Source: an uncultured Clostridia bacterium (lineage in GTDB: Bacteria; Bacillota; Clostridia; Christensenellales; UBA1242). From it: a stretch of 27,209 nucleotides of DNA. The notes under the pieces were generated by a model. The model searched no databases, was not told the origin of the DNA, and saw only the letters and a program-made list of their open reading frames with translations. Positions 1 through 7,998 of the stretch are shown here, one piece after another. The stretch spans positions 1 through 27,209 of the forward strand of contig CAKVFH010000014.1 of the NCBI GenBank assembly GCA_934746515.1, in the 5' to 3' direction. The position numbers and the translations under genes are program-made. Position 1 is the stretch's first letter; each line of letters opens with the position of its first letter.

Positions 1-562
1 TCAAGGCTTCAATGTGCGCCTTTGTTCCATAGCCTTTGTGTTTTTCAAAGCCATATTCCGGATACTCTTTCGCAAGCTCACACATAAGTCTGTCTCTTGT
101 AACTTTCGCCAAAATGCTTGCGCAACCAATTGAATAAGACAACGCATCACCTTTTATAATTCCACGAATTTCAACATCAACATCAAGTTTATTTATTGCG
201 TCAATCAAAACAATATCTGGTTTAATTTCCATTGACTCAATTGCATTTTTCATGGCAAGTTTTGTGGCTTCCAAAATATTGATTTTATCAATGGTTTGCT
301 CATCAACCATTTTAATTGAATAGCAAATTGCTTTTTCCTTTATTTTTTCAAAAAGTTCTTCACGCTTTTTTTCTGAAAGTTTTTTGCTATCATCAACACC
401 TTCAATTAAATCATCAAGTGGCATGATAACACATGCAACACAAACAGGGCCAGCTAGTGGACCGCGCCCAACTTCATCAACTCCAGCAATCAACAGTTTT
501 CCTTTTTGCTGTTCTTCCCTTTCAAATTTCAGTTTATCGATTTGCTCTTTTTCTTTTTTCAT
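1..562 (-). CDS. rnhB: Ribonuclease HII, 3' end outside window
   Basis: Endonuclease that cuts RNA in RNA/DNA hybrids and removes misincorporated ribonucleotides. I translated 187 residues from the ATG at 562-560; the C-terminus lies beyond position 1. The family motif GVDEVGRGPLAGPV is at residues 27-40. The four expected acidic catalytic residues are D29, E30, D121 (in LIDA) and D139 (in KGDA), and the D121-D139 spacing of 18 matches the family. SILAKVTRDR follows at 149-158 and YPEYGFEKHKGYGT at 167-180. The start is supported by GGAG ahead of the ATG, within the end of rbgA; the rbgA stop is only 3 nt upstream, so the two genes are very likely co-transcribed. rbgA-rnhB is the usual Firmicutes order. 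Identity is essentially certain; only the missing end is unknown. Confidence 0.96.
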   Translation of the reverse strand, partial: MKKEKEQIDKLKFEREEQQKGKLLIAGVDEVGRGPLAGPVCVACVIMPLDDLIEGVDDSKKLSEKKREELFEKIKEKAICYSIKMVDEQTIDKINILEATKLAMKNAIESMEIKPDIVLIDAINKLDVDVEIRGIIKGDALSYSIGCASILAKVTRDRLMCELAKEYPEYGFEKHKGYGTKAHIEAL

Positions 563-565
563 AAA

Positions 566-1402
566 CTACTCCAAAGTAATTCTTCCGTATTTTCCTGCTC
601 TAAATTCATCAACAAATGTTTTGCCAGCACGGTTGTAATCAACTTCATTCCCGCGTCTAATAAAACCGCGTTTAACGCAAAGTTTGTCAAAAAATTCCAA
701 AAAATCATCATATTTTGGCTCAATTCCGAATTTATTTTCAATATTCTTTGGATACTTATCGCAAATGATTTGCATAAGCTCATAGCCCATATCAGCCATA
801 TCAAACTCTTTATCCGACAAACAGCCAATAAAAGCAAGATTATGAGAAAGTTCCTCGTGAAACCTTGGCCATAAAATTCCAGGAGTGTCAAGCATTGTAA
901 ACATGTCATCAATTTTAAGCCACGAGTTGAAACGAGTGACACCTGCAATGTTTCCAGTGGTTGCTTTTTTAGAACCACAAAGCATGTTTATAAGAGAACT
1001 TTTGCCAGTATTCGGAACACCCAAAACAATAACTTTATACACAATATTTATGTTTTTTTGCTTATTTCGAGCTATTTTTTCACTTAAAACGACCTTAATT
1101 GCGTTTTTTACAGTATTCCTAAAAGTGTTAGAATTTGCAACAGTTTCAATAACAGTCTTGCCACTTTGAGTGAACTGTTTTTTAATTTCTTTTGTGCGTT
1201 CTTCGTCAGCCAAATCACATTTGTTCAAAACATAAATAATTGGCTTGTTGTGCACAATTTTATCAACAAATGGATTGATGCACGAAAATGGTGCGCGTGC
1301 ATCCAAAACATATAAAATGCAATCCGCAAGTTTAATTTTTGTTTCTTCAATATCTTCCATGGCACTTTTCATGTGTCCAGGAAACCACTTTGAATCTTTC
1401 AT
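566..1402 (-). CDS. rbgA: Ribosome biogenesis GTPase RbgA (YlqF)
   Basis: Circularly permuted GTPase needed for late assembly of the 50S subunit in Firmicutes. The 278-residue product has the permuted motif order: G4 NKCD at 60-63, then the P-loop GVPNTGKSS at 128-136, then G3 DTPG at 172-175. The N-terminal WFPGHM (6-11) is typical of the family, and the C-terminal helical region (about 190-278) fits its ribosome-binding domain. Length is normal (about 280). The start ATG is preceded by AAGGAAAAG. It lies 39 bp downstream of the Nudix gene and is tightly coupled to rnhB. In most Firmicutes rplS stands directly upstream; here it does not. Confidence 0.96.
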   Translation of the reverse strand: MKDSKWFPGHMKSAMEDIEETKIKLADCILYVLDARAPFSCINPFVDKIVHNKPIIYVLNKCDLADEERTKEIKKQFTQSGKTVIETVANSNTFRNTVKNAIKVVLSEKIARNKQKNINIVYKVIVLGVPNTGKSSLINMLCGSKKATTGNIAGVTRFNSWLKIDDMFTMLDTPGILWPRFHEELSHNLAFIGCLSDKEFDMADMGYELMQIICDKYPKNIENKFGIEPKYDDFLEFFDKLCVKRGFIRRGNEVDYNRAGKTFVDEFRAGKYGRITLE

Positions 1403-1441
1403 TTTTCTTTTCCTTTTATTGTTATGATTTTATAAAATATT

Positions 1442-1897
1442 TTAAACTTTCTTTATATCATAGCTTATCAAGTTATTTTCCCTATCAAACTTAAAATGAG
1501 CTTGCAATTTTTCACCAGCAAGCACTCTTTCAAGCCACAGCTTATCATCTGAAAACATTTTGTCAAATGGAAGTTTGTTTTTGTCAAACCAAAAAGGTTT
1601 AATTTCATCGGTCTCTTTTGGTTCACCAAGCCATTTAGTTACCAAATAAACATGGCAAGGATAGTTGACCTTTTCACCTTTATAGAAACTGTCAAACCAA
1701 ATCACAGCTCTTTTCTCAAATTCTGTCGGTGTCACAGAAATCTCTTCTTGCGTTTCGCGAATAAGTGCTTCATCAGCCGTTTCATTTTCTTCAAGTTTAC
1801 CACCAACACCATTCAAAATTCCAACTGCAAATCCGCGTTTCTTTTCACCTAGCAAAATTTTATCACCACTTAAAAGGTAGCAAAGCGTTGTTTCCAT
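1442..1897 (-). CDS. Nudix hydrolase, MTH1-like (8-oxo-dGTP diphosphatase type)
   Basis: Predicted nucleotide-pool sanitiser that hydrolyses oxidised purine triphosphates. The Nudix box begins GGKLEENE, followed after seven residues by RETQEE. It departs from consensus in T for the aliphatic residue after RE and S for the late glycine. The protein looks more like human MTH1 (NUDT1) than classical MutT: KKRGF before the box, an LNGVGGK segment with the Asn that in MTH1 reads the base, a FWF stretch, then a DD pair in MFSDDKLW matching MTH1 D119/D120, and an FKFD-YDIKKV-like C-terminus. This resemblance is from memory, not a search. I chose the ATG at 1897 (151 residues) because GGAG lies 6 nt upstream; an in-frame ATG at 1909 has no good ribosome binding site. 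It occupies the slot where rplS is usual. Confidence 0.85.
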   Translation of the reverse strand: METTLCYLLSGDKILLGEKKRGFAVGILNGVGGKLEENETADEALIRETQEEISVTPTEFEKRAVIWFDSFYKGEKVNYPCHVYLVTKWLGEPKETDEIKPFWFDKNKLPFDKMFSDDKLWLERVLAGEKLQAHFKFDRENNLISYDIKKV

Positions 1898-2102
1898 ACT
1901 TTTCTCCATTCCAATTTATTTTAAAACTCAGCCGTCATTACAAGCAAAATTGTTATAATTTTATAAACAAGTTAATTTTTTATTTTAAAATCTTAATAGT
2001 TATAAAATAATAAAATATGATCTTATTTTGTTAATTAAAATTTAGTTATAAAAACAAAATCATATTTCAAATAAAAAGTAAGTGCAGTAAAATCAAAATT
2101 TG

Positions 2103-2777
2103 TTATTTTTTCATAATATCTGGGCGTCTTTTTTCTGTAAGCTTTTTTGCTTCGTTAAGTCGCCATTCATCGACTTTTTTGTGATCACCAGAAATCAAAA
2201 CATCAGGCACAACCATACCCATAAAATCTCTTGGCTTTGTGTATTGTGGATACTCCAAAAGACCATTTTCAAAACTTTCAATTTCTGCAGATTCATCAGA
2301 ATGCAAAACACCATCAATGTGTCTTGAAATTGCGTCAACCACAACCATTGCTGGAAGTTCGCCACCAGTCAAAACATAATCCCCAATCGAAATTTCTTCA
2401 TCAATCAATGTGTCCAAAATTCTCTGGTCAACTCCTTCATAGTGACCGCATAAAATTATTATATGTTCATAACTTTTTGCAAAAGTTTTAGACATCTCTT
2501 GATTAAAAGTTTTACCCTTTGGACTCATGTAAATTTTATGTGCATTTTCGTAACCTTCAATAGAAACAATCGCATCATAAATTGGCTGTGGCATCATCAA
2601 CATTCCAGGTCCCCCGCCAAATGTATAGTCATCACATTTTTTATGTTTATCTTTTGAATAATCACGAATGTTTATAACATTGATTTCAATTTTATTGTCT
2701 TTTGTTGCCCTGCCCATTATGCTTGAAAAAAGCGGAGTGAACATTTCAGGAAATAGCGTTAAAATATCAATTTTCAT
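2103..2777 (-). CDS. trmD: tRNA (guanine37-N1)-methyltransferase TrmD
   Basis: SPOUT-class enzyme that uses S-adenosylmethionine to methylate N1 of G37 in tRNAs, preventing +1 frameshifting. The 224-residue product begins MKIDILTLFPEMF, has DDYTFGGGPGMLM at 49-61, LCGHYEGVDQRI at 109-120 and SIGDYVLTGGELPAM at 130-144, the last two forming the trefoil-knot cofactor site. GLLEYPQYTKP near 173-182 carries the acidic residue (E) at the expected catalytic position; D is found in E. coli, and E is usual in Firmicutes. The gene overlaps the 3' end of rimM by 11 nt, indicating translational coupling. No convincing terminator hairpin was seen after the stop. Confidence 0.97.
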   Translation of the reverse strand: MKIDILTLFPEMFTPLFSSIMGRATKDNKIEINVINIRDYSKDKHKKCDDYTFGGGPGMLMMPQPIYDAIVSIEGYENAHKIYMSPKGKTFNQEMSKTFAKSYEHIIILCGHYEGVDQRILDTLIDEEISIGDYVLTGGELPAMVVVDAISRHIDGVLHSDESAEIESFENGLLEYPQYTKPRDFMGMVVPDVLISGDHKKVDEWRLNEAKKLTEKRRPDIMKK

Positions 2778-3264
2778 AATCGCAAACTTCCCTTAATTTG
2801 TCTTTATTCACAACAAGTTTCTTTTGTTTGTAATCAAACGAAACAATCACACCTTTTACATTTGGAAAAAGATATTCTCTTCCAGTGGTTGAAATAACAT
2901 AAAACACTTCTGCAGCACCAAAATCTTGAACATCGTCAATTTTTCCAAAAACTGAATCGTCTTCAAAATAAATCGTTGAGCCTTTCAAGTCTTCAATCAA
3001 AATTTTGCCAGCAACAAGGTTTCTATCAATGAAAAGTTGTTTATTTATCAATGCTTTTGCCTTTTCAAGATCAACATCTTCAAAACCGATATAAAATCCG
3101 TCTGTGTTTTTCATGATGCGCTTAACTTTGTATTCATTGTCATTTTCATCAAACATTGATTCAATTTTTTTGAAGTCAAGGTCATCGTCATACTGTGCAA
3201 TCATTTTAACTTCACCAAGATAACCATGAAGTTTAACAACCTTACCCAAACAAATCTTCTCCAT
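2767..3264 (-). CDS. rimM: 16S rRNA processing protein RimM
   Basis: Assembly factor for the head of the 30S subunit that binds ribosomal protein uS19. The 165 residues comprise an N-terminal beta-barrel beginning ICLGKVVKLHGYLGEVK (the family GxVxKxHGxxGEVK pattern) and a C-terminal PRC barrel beginning about residue 95, with FGKIDDVQDFGAAEVFYV. Length is typical. The start ATG overlaps the stop of the upstream ygjV-like gene by one base (TAATG), and its own 3' end overlaps trmD. The rimM-trmD pair is conserved across bacteria; the membrane gene in front is not a usual partner. Confidence 0.94.
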   Translation of the reverse strand: MEKICLGKVVKLHGYLGEVKMIAQYDDDLDFKKIESMFDENDNEYKVKRIMKNTDGFYIGFEDVDLEKAKALINKQLFIDRNLVAGKILIEDLKGSTIYFEDDSVFGKIDDVQDFGAAEVFYVISTTGREYLFPNVKGVIVSFDYKQKKLVVNKDKLREVCDYEN

Positions 3265-3797
3265 TAAATTTTCTCCCCCTCTTGTTCTTTATTTCTATTT
3301 TTAATAAGCCCAACTATTGCACAGATAACCATAATAAATTCAAAAACAACACCCAAAATTGAGCGAATGAATGCATTATAAATTATCCACATCAAGCTTG
3401 AAACAATACCAAAAATTTTATAGTTGCTTCCTTTTTTATTCCATATTGCGTAAGTGTAAGCAATTGTCGCAGCAACAGCCATTAAACTTAACACACCATT
3501 ATAAGTAATCACAGAGCAAATCGCAATTAACACAAAGGTGAAAATCAATGAAAAGTAGTTCCAGAATTTCGAGTTAGGCGAAAATCTTGCTATCAAATAA
3601 AAGATTAAATTTCTAACAAGCGCCACAATGTTTACAGCAAAACCTGTCCATGCTGACAAAAACACATACGAAACAGTGAAGCTCACTGTTGACATAGTGC
3701 TTAAAAATAATATCCATTTTTTGTTCTTGATTAGATATGTAAGTCCTAAAAACACATAAGCCAAAAGGACAAATAGTTGCGATAAAATATAAAACAT
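3264..3797 (-). CDS. YgjV-family inner membrane protein
   Basis: A 177-residue integral membrane protein with about six hydrophobic helices and a short charged C-terminus (KNRNKEQEGEKI). The pattern fits the YgjV family: an N-terminal LAYVFLGLTY helix, a WTGFAVNIVALVRNLIFY segment with conserved Asn and Arg, and SSLMWIIYNAF near 134-145. The molecular role of the family is not established. AGGTGA precedes the ATG. It is joined to rimM by a TAATG overlap, so it is translated in the rimM-trmD unit. It starts about 20 nt downstream of the aspS terminator, so either an undetected promoter or read-through drives it. The assignment is from the residue pattern only. Confidence 0.75.
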   Translation of the reverse strand: MFYILSQLFVLLAYVFLGLTYLIKNKKWILFLSTMSTVSFTVSYVFLSAWTGFAVNIVALVRNLIFYLIARFSPNSKFWNYFSLIFTFVLIAICSVITYNGVLSLMAVAATIAYTYAIWNKKGSNYKIFGIVSSLMWIIYNAFIRSILGVVFEFIMVICAIVGLIKNRNKEQEGEKI

Positions 3798-3817
3798 TAG
3801 TAGTCACCTGTTAAATT

Positions 3818-3852
3818 AAAAATACTTTCTGAATAATTCAAAAAGTATTTTT
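3818..3852 (-). terminator. Rho-independent terminator after aspS
   Basis: On the minus strand AAAAATACTTT pairs with AAAGTATTTTT. An inner TGAAT/ATTCA stem is continuous with it through a U-G wobble, giving a very AT-rich hairpin ending in a T run. The same step would be a C-A mismatch in plus-strand RNA, so the structure favours minus-strand transcripts. It lies just after the aspS stop. Confidence 0.7.
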
Positions 3853-3859
3853 ATTGCTA

Positions 3860-5590
3860 TTAGTCAATAACTTTAATATGAACATCTCTCAAGAGTTTTT
3901 CATCAACTGTGTTTGGTGCATTGCAAAGTGGATCTTGAGCATTTTTGTTCATTGGGAACGCATAAACATCACGAATATACTCATTGTGTGTCAAGAGCAT
4001 CATGAGTCTATCAAAGCCAGGTGCAGAACCAGCGTGTGGTGGCGCACCATAAGAAAATGCATTGTAAAGCGCTGGGAATTTATTAACAACAACATCCTTG
4101 TCGTAGCCAGCAAGTTTAAACAGTTCCACCATCATTTCTTGTGAATGGTTGCGAACGGCGCCTGACAAACTTTCATAACCATTGATAACAAGGTCATATT
4201 GATAAGCAAGTGCTTCAAATGGAGCCTTTTTAATTTCTTCAATTGTGCCTTGTGGCATTGAGAATGGATTGTGAGCAAAGGCAATATTTCCGTCGTCATC
4301 TTTTTCGAAGAATGGAAAGTCTACAATCCAGCAGAATTTGTAATCATTTTCATCAATAAGTTCAAGTTCTTTTCCAAGTTCATTGCGAAGCACATTTGTA
4401 TATTTGATTGCTTTGTCATTTTCATCAGCAACAAAGAACAATGTGTCACCTGCTGAAAAGTTTGTGAGCTTTTTGAGTTTTTGTTTTTCTTCATCTGTAA
4501 CATATTTTGCAATTCCGCCAGAAAGCTCATCATTTTCACCAACAACAAAATATGCAAGACCTTTGGCTTCTCTTGATTTCAAGAAATCTGTGAGTTTATC
4601 ATACCATTTGCGTGGTTTTCCGTTTGTGGTGGCTTTGATACATTTGATTGTTACATTTTGGAACACACTAAATGATGTGTTTGCAAAAATATCAGTCACA
4701 TCTTTAACAATAAGTGGGTTTCTCAAATCTGGCTTATCTGAACAGTAATCACGAATTGCATCAGCATATTTAATTCTTCTAAATTCAGATATTTCAAAAC
4801 TAGCAAACTTTTTAAAGATTGCTCTGTAAAGTCCTTCAATCACTTCAAAAACATCTTCTTGTGTTGCAAAAGCCATTTCCATATCAACTTGATAAAATTC
4901 AGTTGGGCTTCTATCAGCTCTTGCATCTTCATCTCTAAAGCATGGTGCGATTTGAAAATATCTATCAACACCTGAAACCATCAAAAGTTGCTTGAATTGT
5001 TGTGGAGCTTGTGGAAGCGCATAAAATTTTCCAGGATTAAGACGACTTGGAACAAGGAAATCTCTGGCACCTTCAGGACTTGAAGCAGTCAAGATTGGCG
5101 TTTGAACTTCAGTAAAGTTTTGATCGTGCATATAGTTTCTGATAAAAAGCAACAAATCACTGCGGAGTTTGAGCATTTTTTGATTATAGTCTGCACGAAG
5201 GTCAAGATAACGATATTTAAGTCTAATATCTTCTGCAACATTTTCACTGTTTTTTATTTCAAATGGAAGTTGCTCTGTGCATTTTCCAAGCATGGTAACG
5301 CTTTCAGCAACAACTTCAATATCCCCTGTTGGCATATTTGGATTTTTGCTAACTCTTTCAACAACTTTTCCTTCAACTGAAATAACATCTTCTTTGTTAA
5401 GATCAATAAAATCTTTATTTAAAACGATTTGTGTTTTGCCATAAGAATCACGCAAAACGACAAAAGTAAGCTCGCCAAGTTTTCTGATTGTATCAACCCA
5501 GCCAGCAAGTTTAACTGTTTTTCCAGCATCTGAAAGTCTTAAACTTCCATTATCAATTGTTCTGTAACCATTTGTAGTAATTTTTTCCAT
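3860..5590 (-). CDS. aspS: Aspartyl-tRNA synthetase
   Basis: Class IIb synthetase charging tRNA-Asp (or both tRNA-Asp and tRNA-Asn if non-discriminating). The 576-residue protein has an N-terminal OB-fold anticodon-binding domain (about 20-105), SPEGARDFLVPSR at 171-183 and ALPQAPQQFKQLLM at 191-204. Motif 2 includes FRDEDARADR at 218-227, a bacterial GAD-type insertion follows in the middle, and motif 3 is GAPPHAGSAPGFDR at 515-528. The ADRSPTEFYQVD form of motif 2 belongs to one of the two common bacterial AspRS subtypes. The discriminating or non-discriminating state cannot be decided here; the presence of gatCAB or asnS elsewhere would inform it. The gene has its own promoter and terminator. 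Its insertion between khpA and rimM is not the common order. Confidence 0.97.
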   Translation of the reverse strand: MEKITTNGYRTIDNGSLRLSDAGKTVKLAGWVDTIRKLGELTFVVLRDSYGKTQIVLNKDFIDLNKEDVISVEGKVVERVSKNPNMPTGDIEVVAESVTMLGKCTEQLPFEIKNSENVAEDIRLKYRYLDLRADYNQKMLKLRSDLLLFIRNYMHDQNFTEVQTPILTASSPEGARDFLVPSRLNPGKFYALPQAPQQFKQLLMVSGVDRYFQIAPCFRDEDARADRSPTEFYQVDMEMAFATQEDVFEVIEGLYRAIFKKFASFEISEFRRIKYADAIRDYCSDKPDLRNPLIVKDVTDIFANTSFSVFQNVTIKCIKATTNGKPRKWYDKLTDFLKSREAKGLAYFVVGENDELSGGIAKYVTDEEKQKLKKLTNFSAGDTLFFVADENDKAIKYTNVLRNELGKELELIDENDYKFCWIVDFPFFEKDDDGNIAFAHNPFSMPQGTIEEIKKAPFEALAYQYDLVINGYESLSGAVRNHSQEMMVELFKLAGYDKDVVVNKFPALYNAFSYGAPPHAGSAPGFDRLMMLLTHNEYIRDVYAFPMNKNAQDPLCNAPNTVDEKLLRDVHIKVID

Positions 5591-5627
5591 AATTTTGTCC
5601 TTTAGTTTACATAAATTTACAATTTAT

Positions 5628-5656
5628 ACTATACCACAACAACTCAAATTTATCAA
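5628..5656 (-). promoter_or_regulatory. aspS promoter
   Basis: Minus-strand TTGATA, 17-nt spacer, TATAGT, with a TGG extended -10. It lies about 40 nt upstream of the aspS ATG, which has AAAGGAC as its ribosome binding site. Confidence 0.75.
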
Positions 5657-5720
5657 TGTTTTCAGGCTTTTTTGCAAAATAAAGTTTTACTTGAAAGCAT
5701 TTAGCAATTTTGCAAAAGAA

Positions 5721-5755
5721 AAAGGACGGCTAAATTTTGCACATCCCTTGTCCTT
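5721..5755 (-). terminator. Terminator after khpA
   Basis: Minus-strand AAGGAC pairs with GTCCTTT across a roughly 22-nt loop and is followed by TTTCTTTT. The hairpin begins in the khpA stop codon. The stem is short and the loop long, so efficiency is uncertain, but it separates khpA from the aspS promoter. Confidence 0.5.
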
Positions 5756-5984
5756 ATTTTTCAAATCTAACAAAAACATGTTTGTTATTCTTTTTTGCTG
5801 AAGTGCGAACAACTGTTCTGATTGCAGTTGCAACCTTTCCACTTCTACCAATAATCTTGCCAAAATCTTCACTGTCAACTTTTACAATGTAAACAGTTTC
5901 TCTGTCATGTTGTTCTTCACGAATTTCAACATCGTCTGGTTTTGACACAAGATTTTTAATAATAAATTCAATTAAATCCTTCAT
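5754..5984 (-). CDS. khpA: KH-domain RNA-binding protein KhpA (YlqC)
   Basis: Small single-KH-domain RNA chaperone which in Firmicutes partners with KhpB in RNA regulation affecting cell division. The GKIIGRSGKVATAIR segment contains the GxxG loop (IIGRSG form) that contacts RNA. I take the ATG at 5984 as start (76 residues, beginning MKDLIEFIIKNLV), the usual length and N-terminus. In-frame GTG codons up to 5993 overlap the GGTGG that serves as ribosome binding site and are less likely. The gene is 14 nt downstream of rpsP, the standard rpsP-khpA pairing. Confidence 0.93.
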   Translation of the reverse strand: MKDLIEFIIKNLVSKPDDVEIREEQHDRETVYIVKVDSEDFGKIIGRSGKVATAIRTVVRTSAKKNNKHVFVRFEK

Positions 5985-5998
5985 ATCCACCACCGAAA

Positions 5999-6256
5999 CT
6001 ATTTAGATTTTTTTTCGATAGCACCAGATTTTTCCAAAAGGGCTTTAACTGTTGGGGTTGGTTGTGCACCATTTTTAATCCAGGTATTAGCTTTTTCGCT
6101 ATCAATCTTGATTTCTTCTGGCTTTGTAAGTGGATTGTAAGTTCCAATCAACTCAATATATTTTGCATCTCTTGCAACTCTTGAATCTGCAACTACAATA
6201 CGATAGAAAGGTGTCTTTTTGTCACCAAGTCTTGTAAGTCTCATTTTAACTGCCAT
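5999..6256 (-). CDS. rpsP: Small ribosomal protein bS16
   Basis: Component of the 30S subunit required for its assembly. From the ATG at 6256 it encodes 85 residues beginning MAVKMRLTRLGDKKTPFYRI, the bS16 signature, followed by VVADSR, YIELIGTYNP and PTPTVKALL. The start is fixed by GGAGGAAGAATA directly upstream; a longer reading to 6286 would bury this ribosome binding site and add ten unrelated residues. It is followed closely by khpA and preceded by ffh, the common Firmicutes arrangement. Confidence 0.97.
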   Translation of the reverse strand: MAVKMRLTRLGDKKTPFYRIVVADSRVARDAKYIELIGTYNPLTKPEEIKIDSEKANTWIKNGAQPTPTVKALLEKSGAIEKKSK

Positions 6257-6289
6257 TATTCTTCCTCCGATTTTTTTATTTATCATACA

Positions 6290-6304
6290 CAGTGAATTTC
6301 ACTG
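6290..6304. promoter_or_regulatory. Palindrome upstream of rpsP, possible operator or small hairpin
   Basis: CAGTGAATTTCACTG is a 7-bp perfect inverted repeat with one central base in the 72-nt ffh-rpsP gap. On the minus strand it lies between a weak TTCATT and a TATGAT that could be -35 and -10 boxes (18-nt spacing). A promoter here is speculative; the palindrome is a direct observation. Confidence 0.35.
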
Positions 6305-6328
6305 AAATGAACTAAATTATAATTTTTT

Positions 6329-7657
6329 TTAGAATTTAAAATTTCTGCCAAGCATTTTTTGAAGTTTGCCATTATTCATATTTTTCATCATAAGCTTGGT
6401 TTGCTCAAACTGCTTCATAAGGCCATTTACATCTTGAATTGTTGTGGCACTGCCATTTGCAATTCTTTTTCTGTTGCTAGCCTTGATTAGGTCTGGGTTT
6501 AAGCGTTCTTTTTTTGTCATTGACTGAATGATTGCTTTGTATTTTTTGAGTTTTTCTTCATCAAAGTCTGAAACTTTGAATTTAGAACCAGCGCCTGGAA
6601 TCATGCTAACAAGGTCGGCAAGATTTCCCATTTTGCCAATCTGCTCAAACTGAATCAAAAAGTCTTCTAAAGTGAATGTGTTTTTTCGCAAATTCTCTTC
6701 AACTTTTTTCATCTGCTCTTCATCAACAACAGCCTGCGCTTTATCGATAAGAGACAAAACATCGCCCATGCCCAAAATTCTTGAAGCCATACGATCTGGA
6801 TAAAATGGTTCAATATCACCAATTTTTTCACCAACACCGCAGAACTTGATTGGTTTGCCTGTGACTGCTTTAACTGACAAAGCCACACCACCACGAGTGT
6901 CACCATCAAGTTTTGTAACAATCACACCAGTGATTTCAAGTCTGTCATTAAACTCTTTTGCAACATTAACTGATTCTTGACCAGTCATTGCATCAATTGT
7001 AAGCAAAATTTCTGTTGGGTTTGTTGCTTTTTTGATATCTGCAAGTTCTTTCATAAGTTCTTCATTGATTTGAAGTCTGCCGGCGGTATCAATAATCACA
7101 ACATCGTTGCCCATCTTTTTCGCTTGAGCAATTGCTTCGTTTGCGATTTTCACTGGATTTGCAGTGCCTTTTTCAAAGAAATCAACACCTGCATTCTTTG
7201 CACCAATTTTAAGTTGTTCAATTGCAGCTGGTCTATAGATGTCGCAAGCAACAAGCAATGGTTTTTTGCCTTGTTTTTTAAGCATCAAGCCAAGTTTTGA
7301 ACACATTGTGGTTTTTCCCGCACCTTGCAAACCACACATCAAGATAACAGTTGGCGGATTTGGTGAAACACCAAGTTTTGCATTTGTTTCACCCATCAAG
7401 CTGATAAGTTCATCACGAACAATTTTTATAACCTGTTGACCAGGAGTCAAGCTTTTTAAGATTTCTTCACCAACAGCTTTTTCAGAAACTTTATTTACAA
7501 AGTCTTTCACAACCATGAAATTTACATCAGCTTCCAAAAGAGCAATTCGAACTTCACGCATAGCTTGTTTAATTTCAAGTTCGGTTAGTTTTCCGTGCTT
7601 GGTTAATTTTGAAAAAATATGATTTAATCTTTCGCCAAGTGAATCAAAAAGTCCCAT
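6329..7657 (-). CDS. ffh: Signal recognition particle protein Ffh
   Basis: GTPase subunit of SRP that binds signal sequences and SRP RNA for co-translational membrane targeting. The 442 residues comprise an N domain (1-95), a G domain with P-loop GLQGAGKTT at 109-117, DTAGR at 190-194 and TKLDGD at 248-253, then a methionine-rich M domain (about 300-442). The M domain includes NPDLIKASNRKRIANGS, the RNA-binding helix-turn-helix. Length is normal. The ATG follows GGAGAGAGT. The stop of ylxM lies 8 nt upstream, so the two are coupled. ftsY, the SRP receptor, is in the neighbouring unit. Confidence 0.98.
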   Translation of the reverse strand: MGLFDSLGERLNHIFSKLTKHGKLTELEIKQAMREVRIALLEADVNFMVVKDFVNKVSEKAVGEEILKSLTPGQQVIKIVRDELISLMGETNAKLGVSPNPPTVILMCGLQGAGKTTMCSKLGLMLKKQGKKPLLVACDIYRPAAIEQLKIGAKNAGVDFFEKGTANPVKIANEAIAQAKKMGNDVVIIDTAGRLQINEELMKELADIKKATNPTEILLTIDAMTGQESVNVAKEFNDRLEITGVIVTKLDGDTRGGVALSVKAVTGKPIKFCGVGEKIGDIEPFYPDRMASRILGMGDVLSLIDKAQAVVDEEQMKKVEENLRKNTFTLEDFLIQFEQIGKMGNLADLVSMIPGAGSKFKVSDFDEEKLKKYKAIIQSMTKKERLNPDLIKASNRKRIANGSATTIQDVNGLMKQFEQTKLMMKNMNNGKLQKMLGRNFKF

Positions 7658-7665
7658 ACTCTCTC

Positions 7666-7986
7666 CTACAGTTTTGTAATAATCTCTTTAATTTTGTTTT
7701 TTGCTGTTTCATCTTTAACTGAACTTTCAATCAAAGATAATTCTTTTGCTAAACTTTTTTTAAACTCAACAAAACCGCATTTTTCTTCAAATTCTTGAAG
7801 TTGTTTTTTTGCCTTTTTGATTGCATCATGAATTGCCTGTCTTGAACCATTTTCAAGTTCAGCCATTTCACTTTCGCCAATGTCAAGATTTAAAAACTTG
7901 TCCATAACCTGAAATTGTTTGTCGGACAAAAGTTTTCCATAACAATCAAAAAGCGATGTGTATTTTGTTAGTTCTTCAATTTGCAT
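7666..7986 (-). CDS. ylxM: YlxM, SRP-associated helix-turn-helix protein
   Basis: 106-residue protein of the YlxM/p13-like family, which has a sigma-70 region-4-like helix-turn-helix and in streptococci has been linked to SRP function. The N-terminus YTSLFDCYGKLLSDKQ is characteristic, and residues 45-70 (MAELENGSRQAIHDAIKKAKKQ) fit the HTH. The C-terminal half is a charged helix. It lies 8 nt ahead of ffh and behind a consensus promoter with a palindrome at the transcription start. Its DNA-binding fold makes autoregulation through that palindrome possible, which is an inference. Confidence 0.9.
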   Translation of the reverse strand: MQIEELTKYTSLFDCYGKLLSDKQFQVMDKFLNLDIGESEMAELENGSRQAIHDAIKKAKKQLQEFEEKCGFVEFKKSLAKELSLIESSVKDETAKNKIKEIITKL

Positions 7987-7998
7987 AACAATTCCTTT

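Noticed and set aside
559..978. Long ORFs in other frames of rbgA, trmD, ffh, ackA, metG and others
   Set aside because: They lie within strongly conserved genes, lack ribosome binding sites and encode no recognisable sequence; they are by-products of AT-rich coding bias.
1910..2102. Remnant of rplS between trmD and the Nudix gene
   Set aside because: The stretch is very AT-rich, with no frame resembling bL19 on either strand and no clear promoter.
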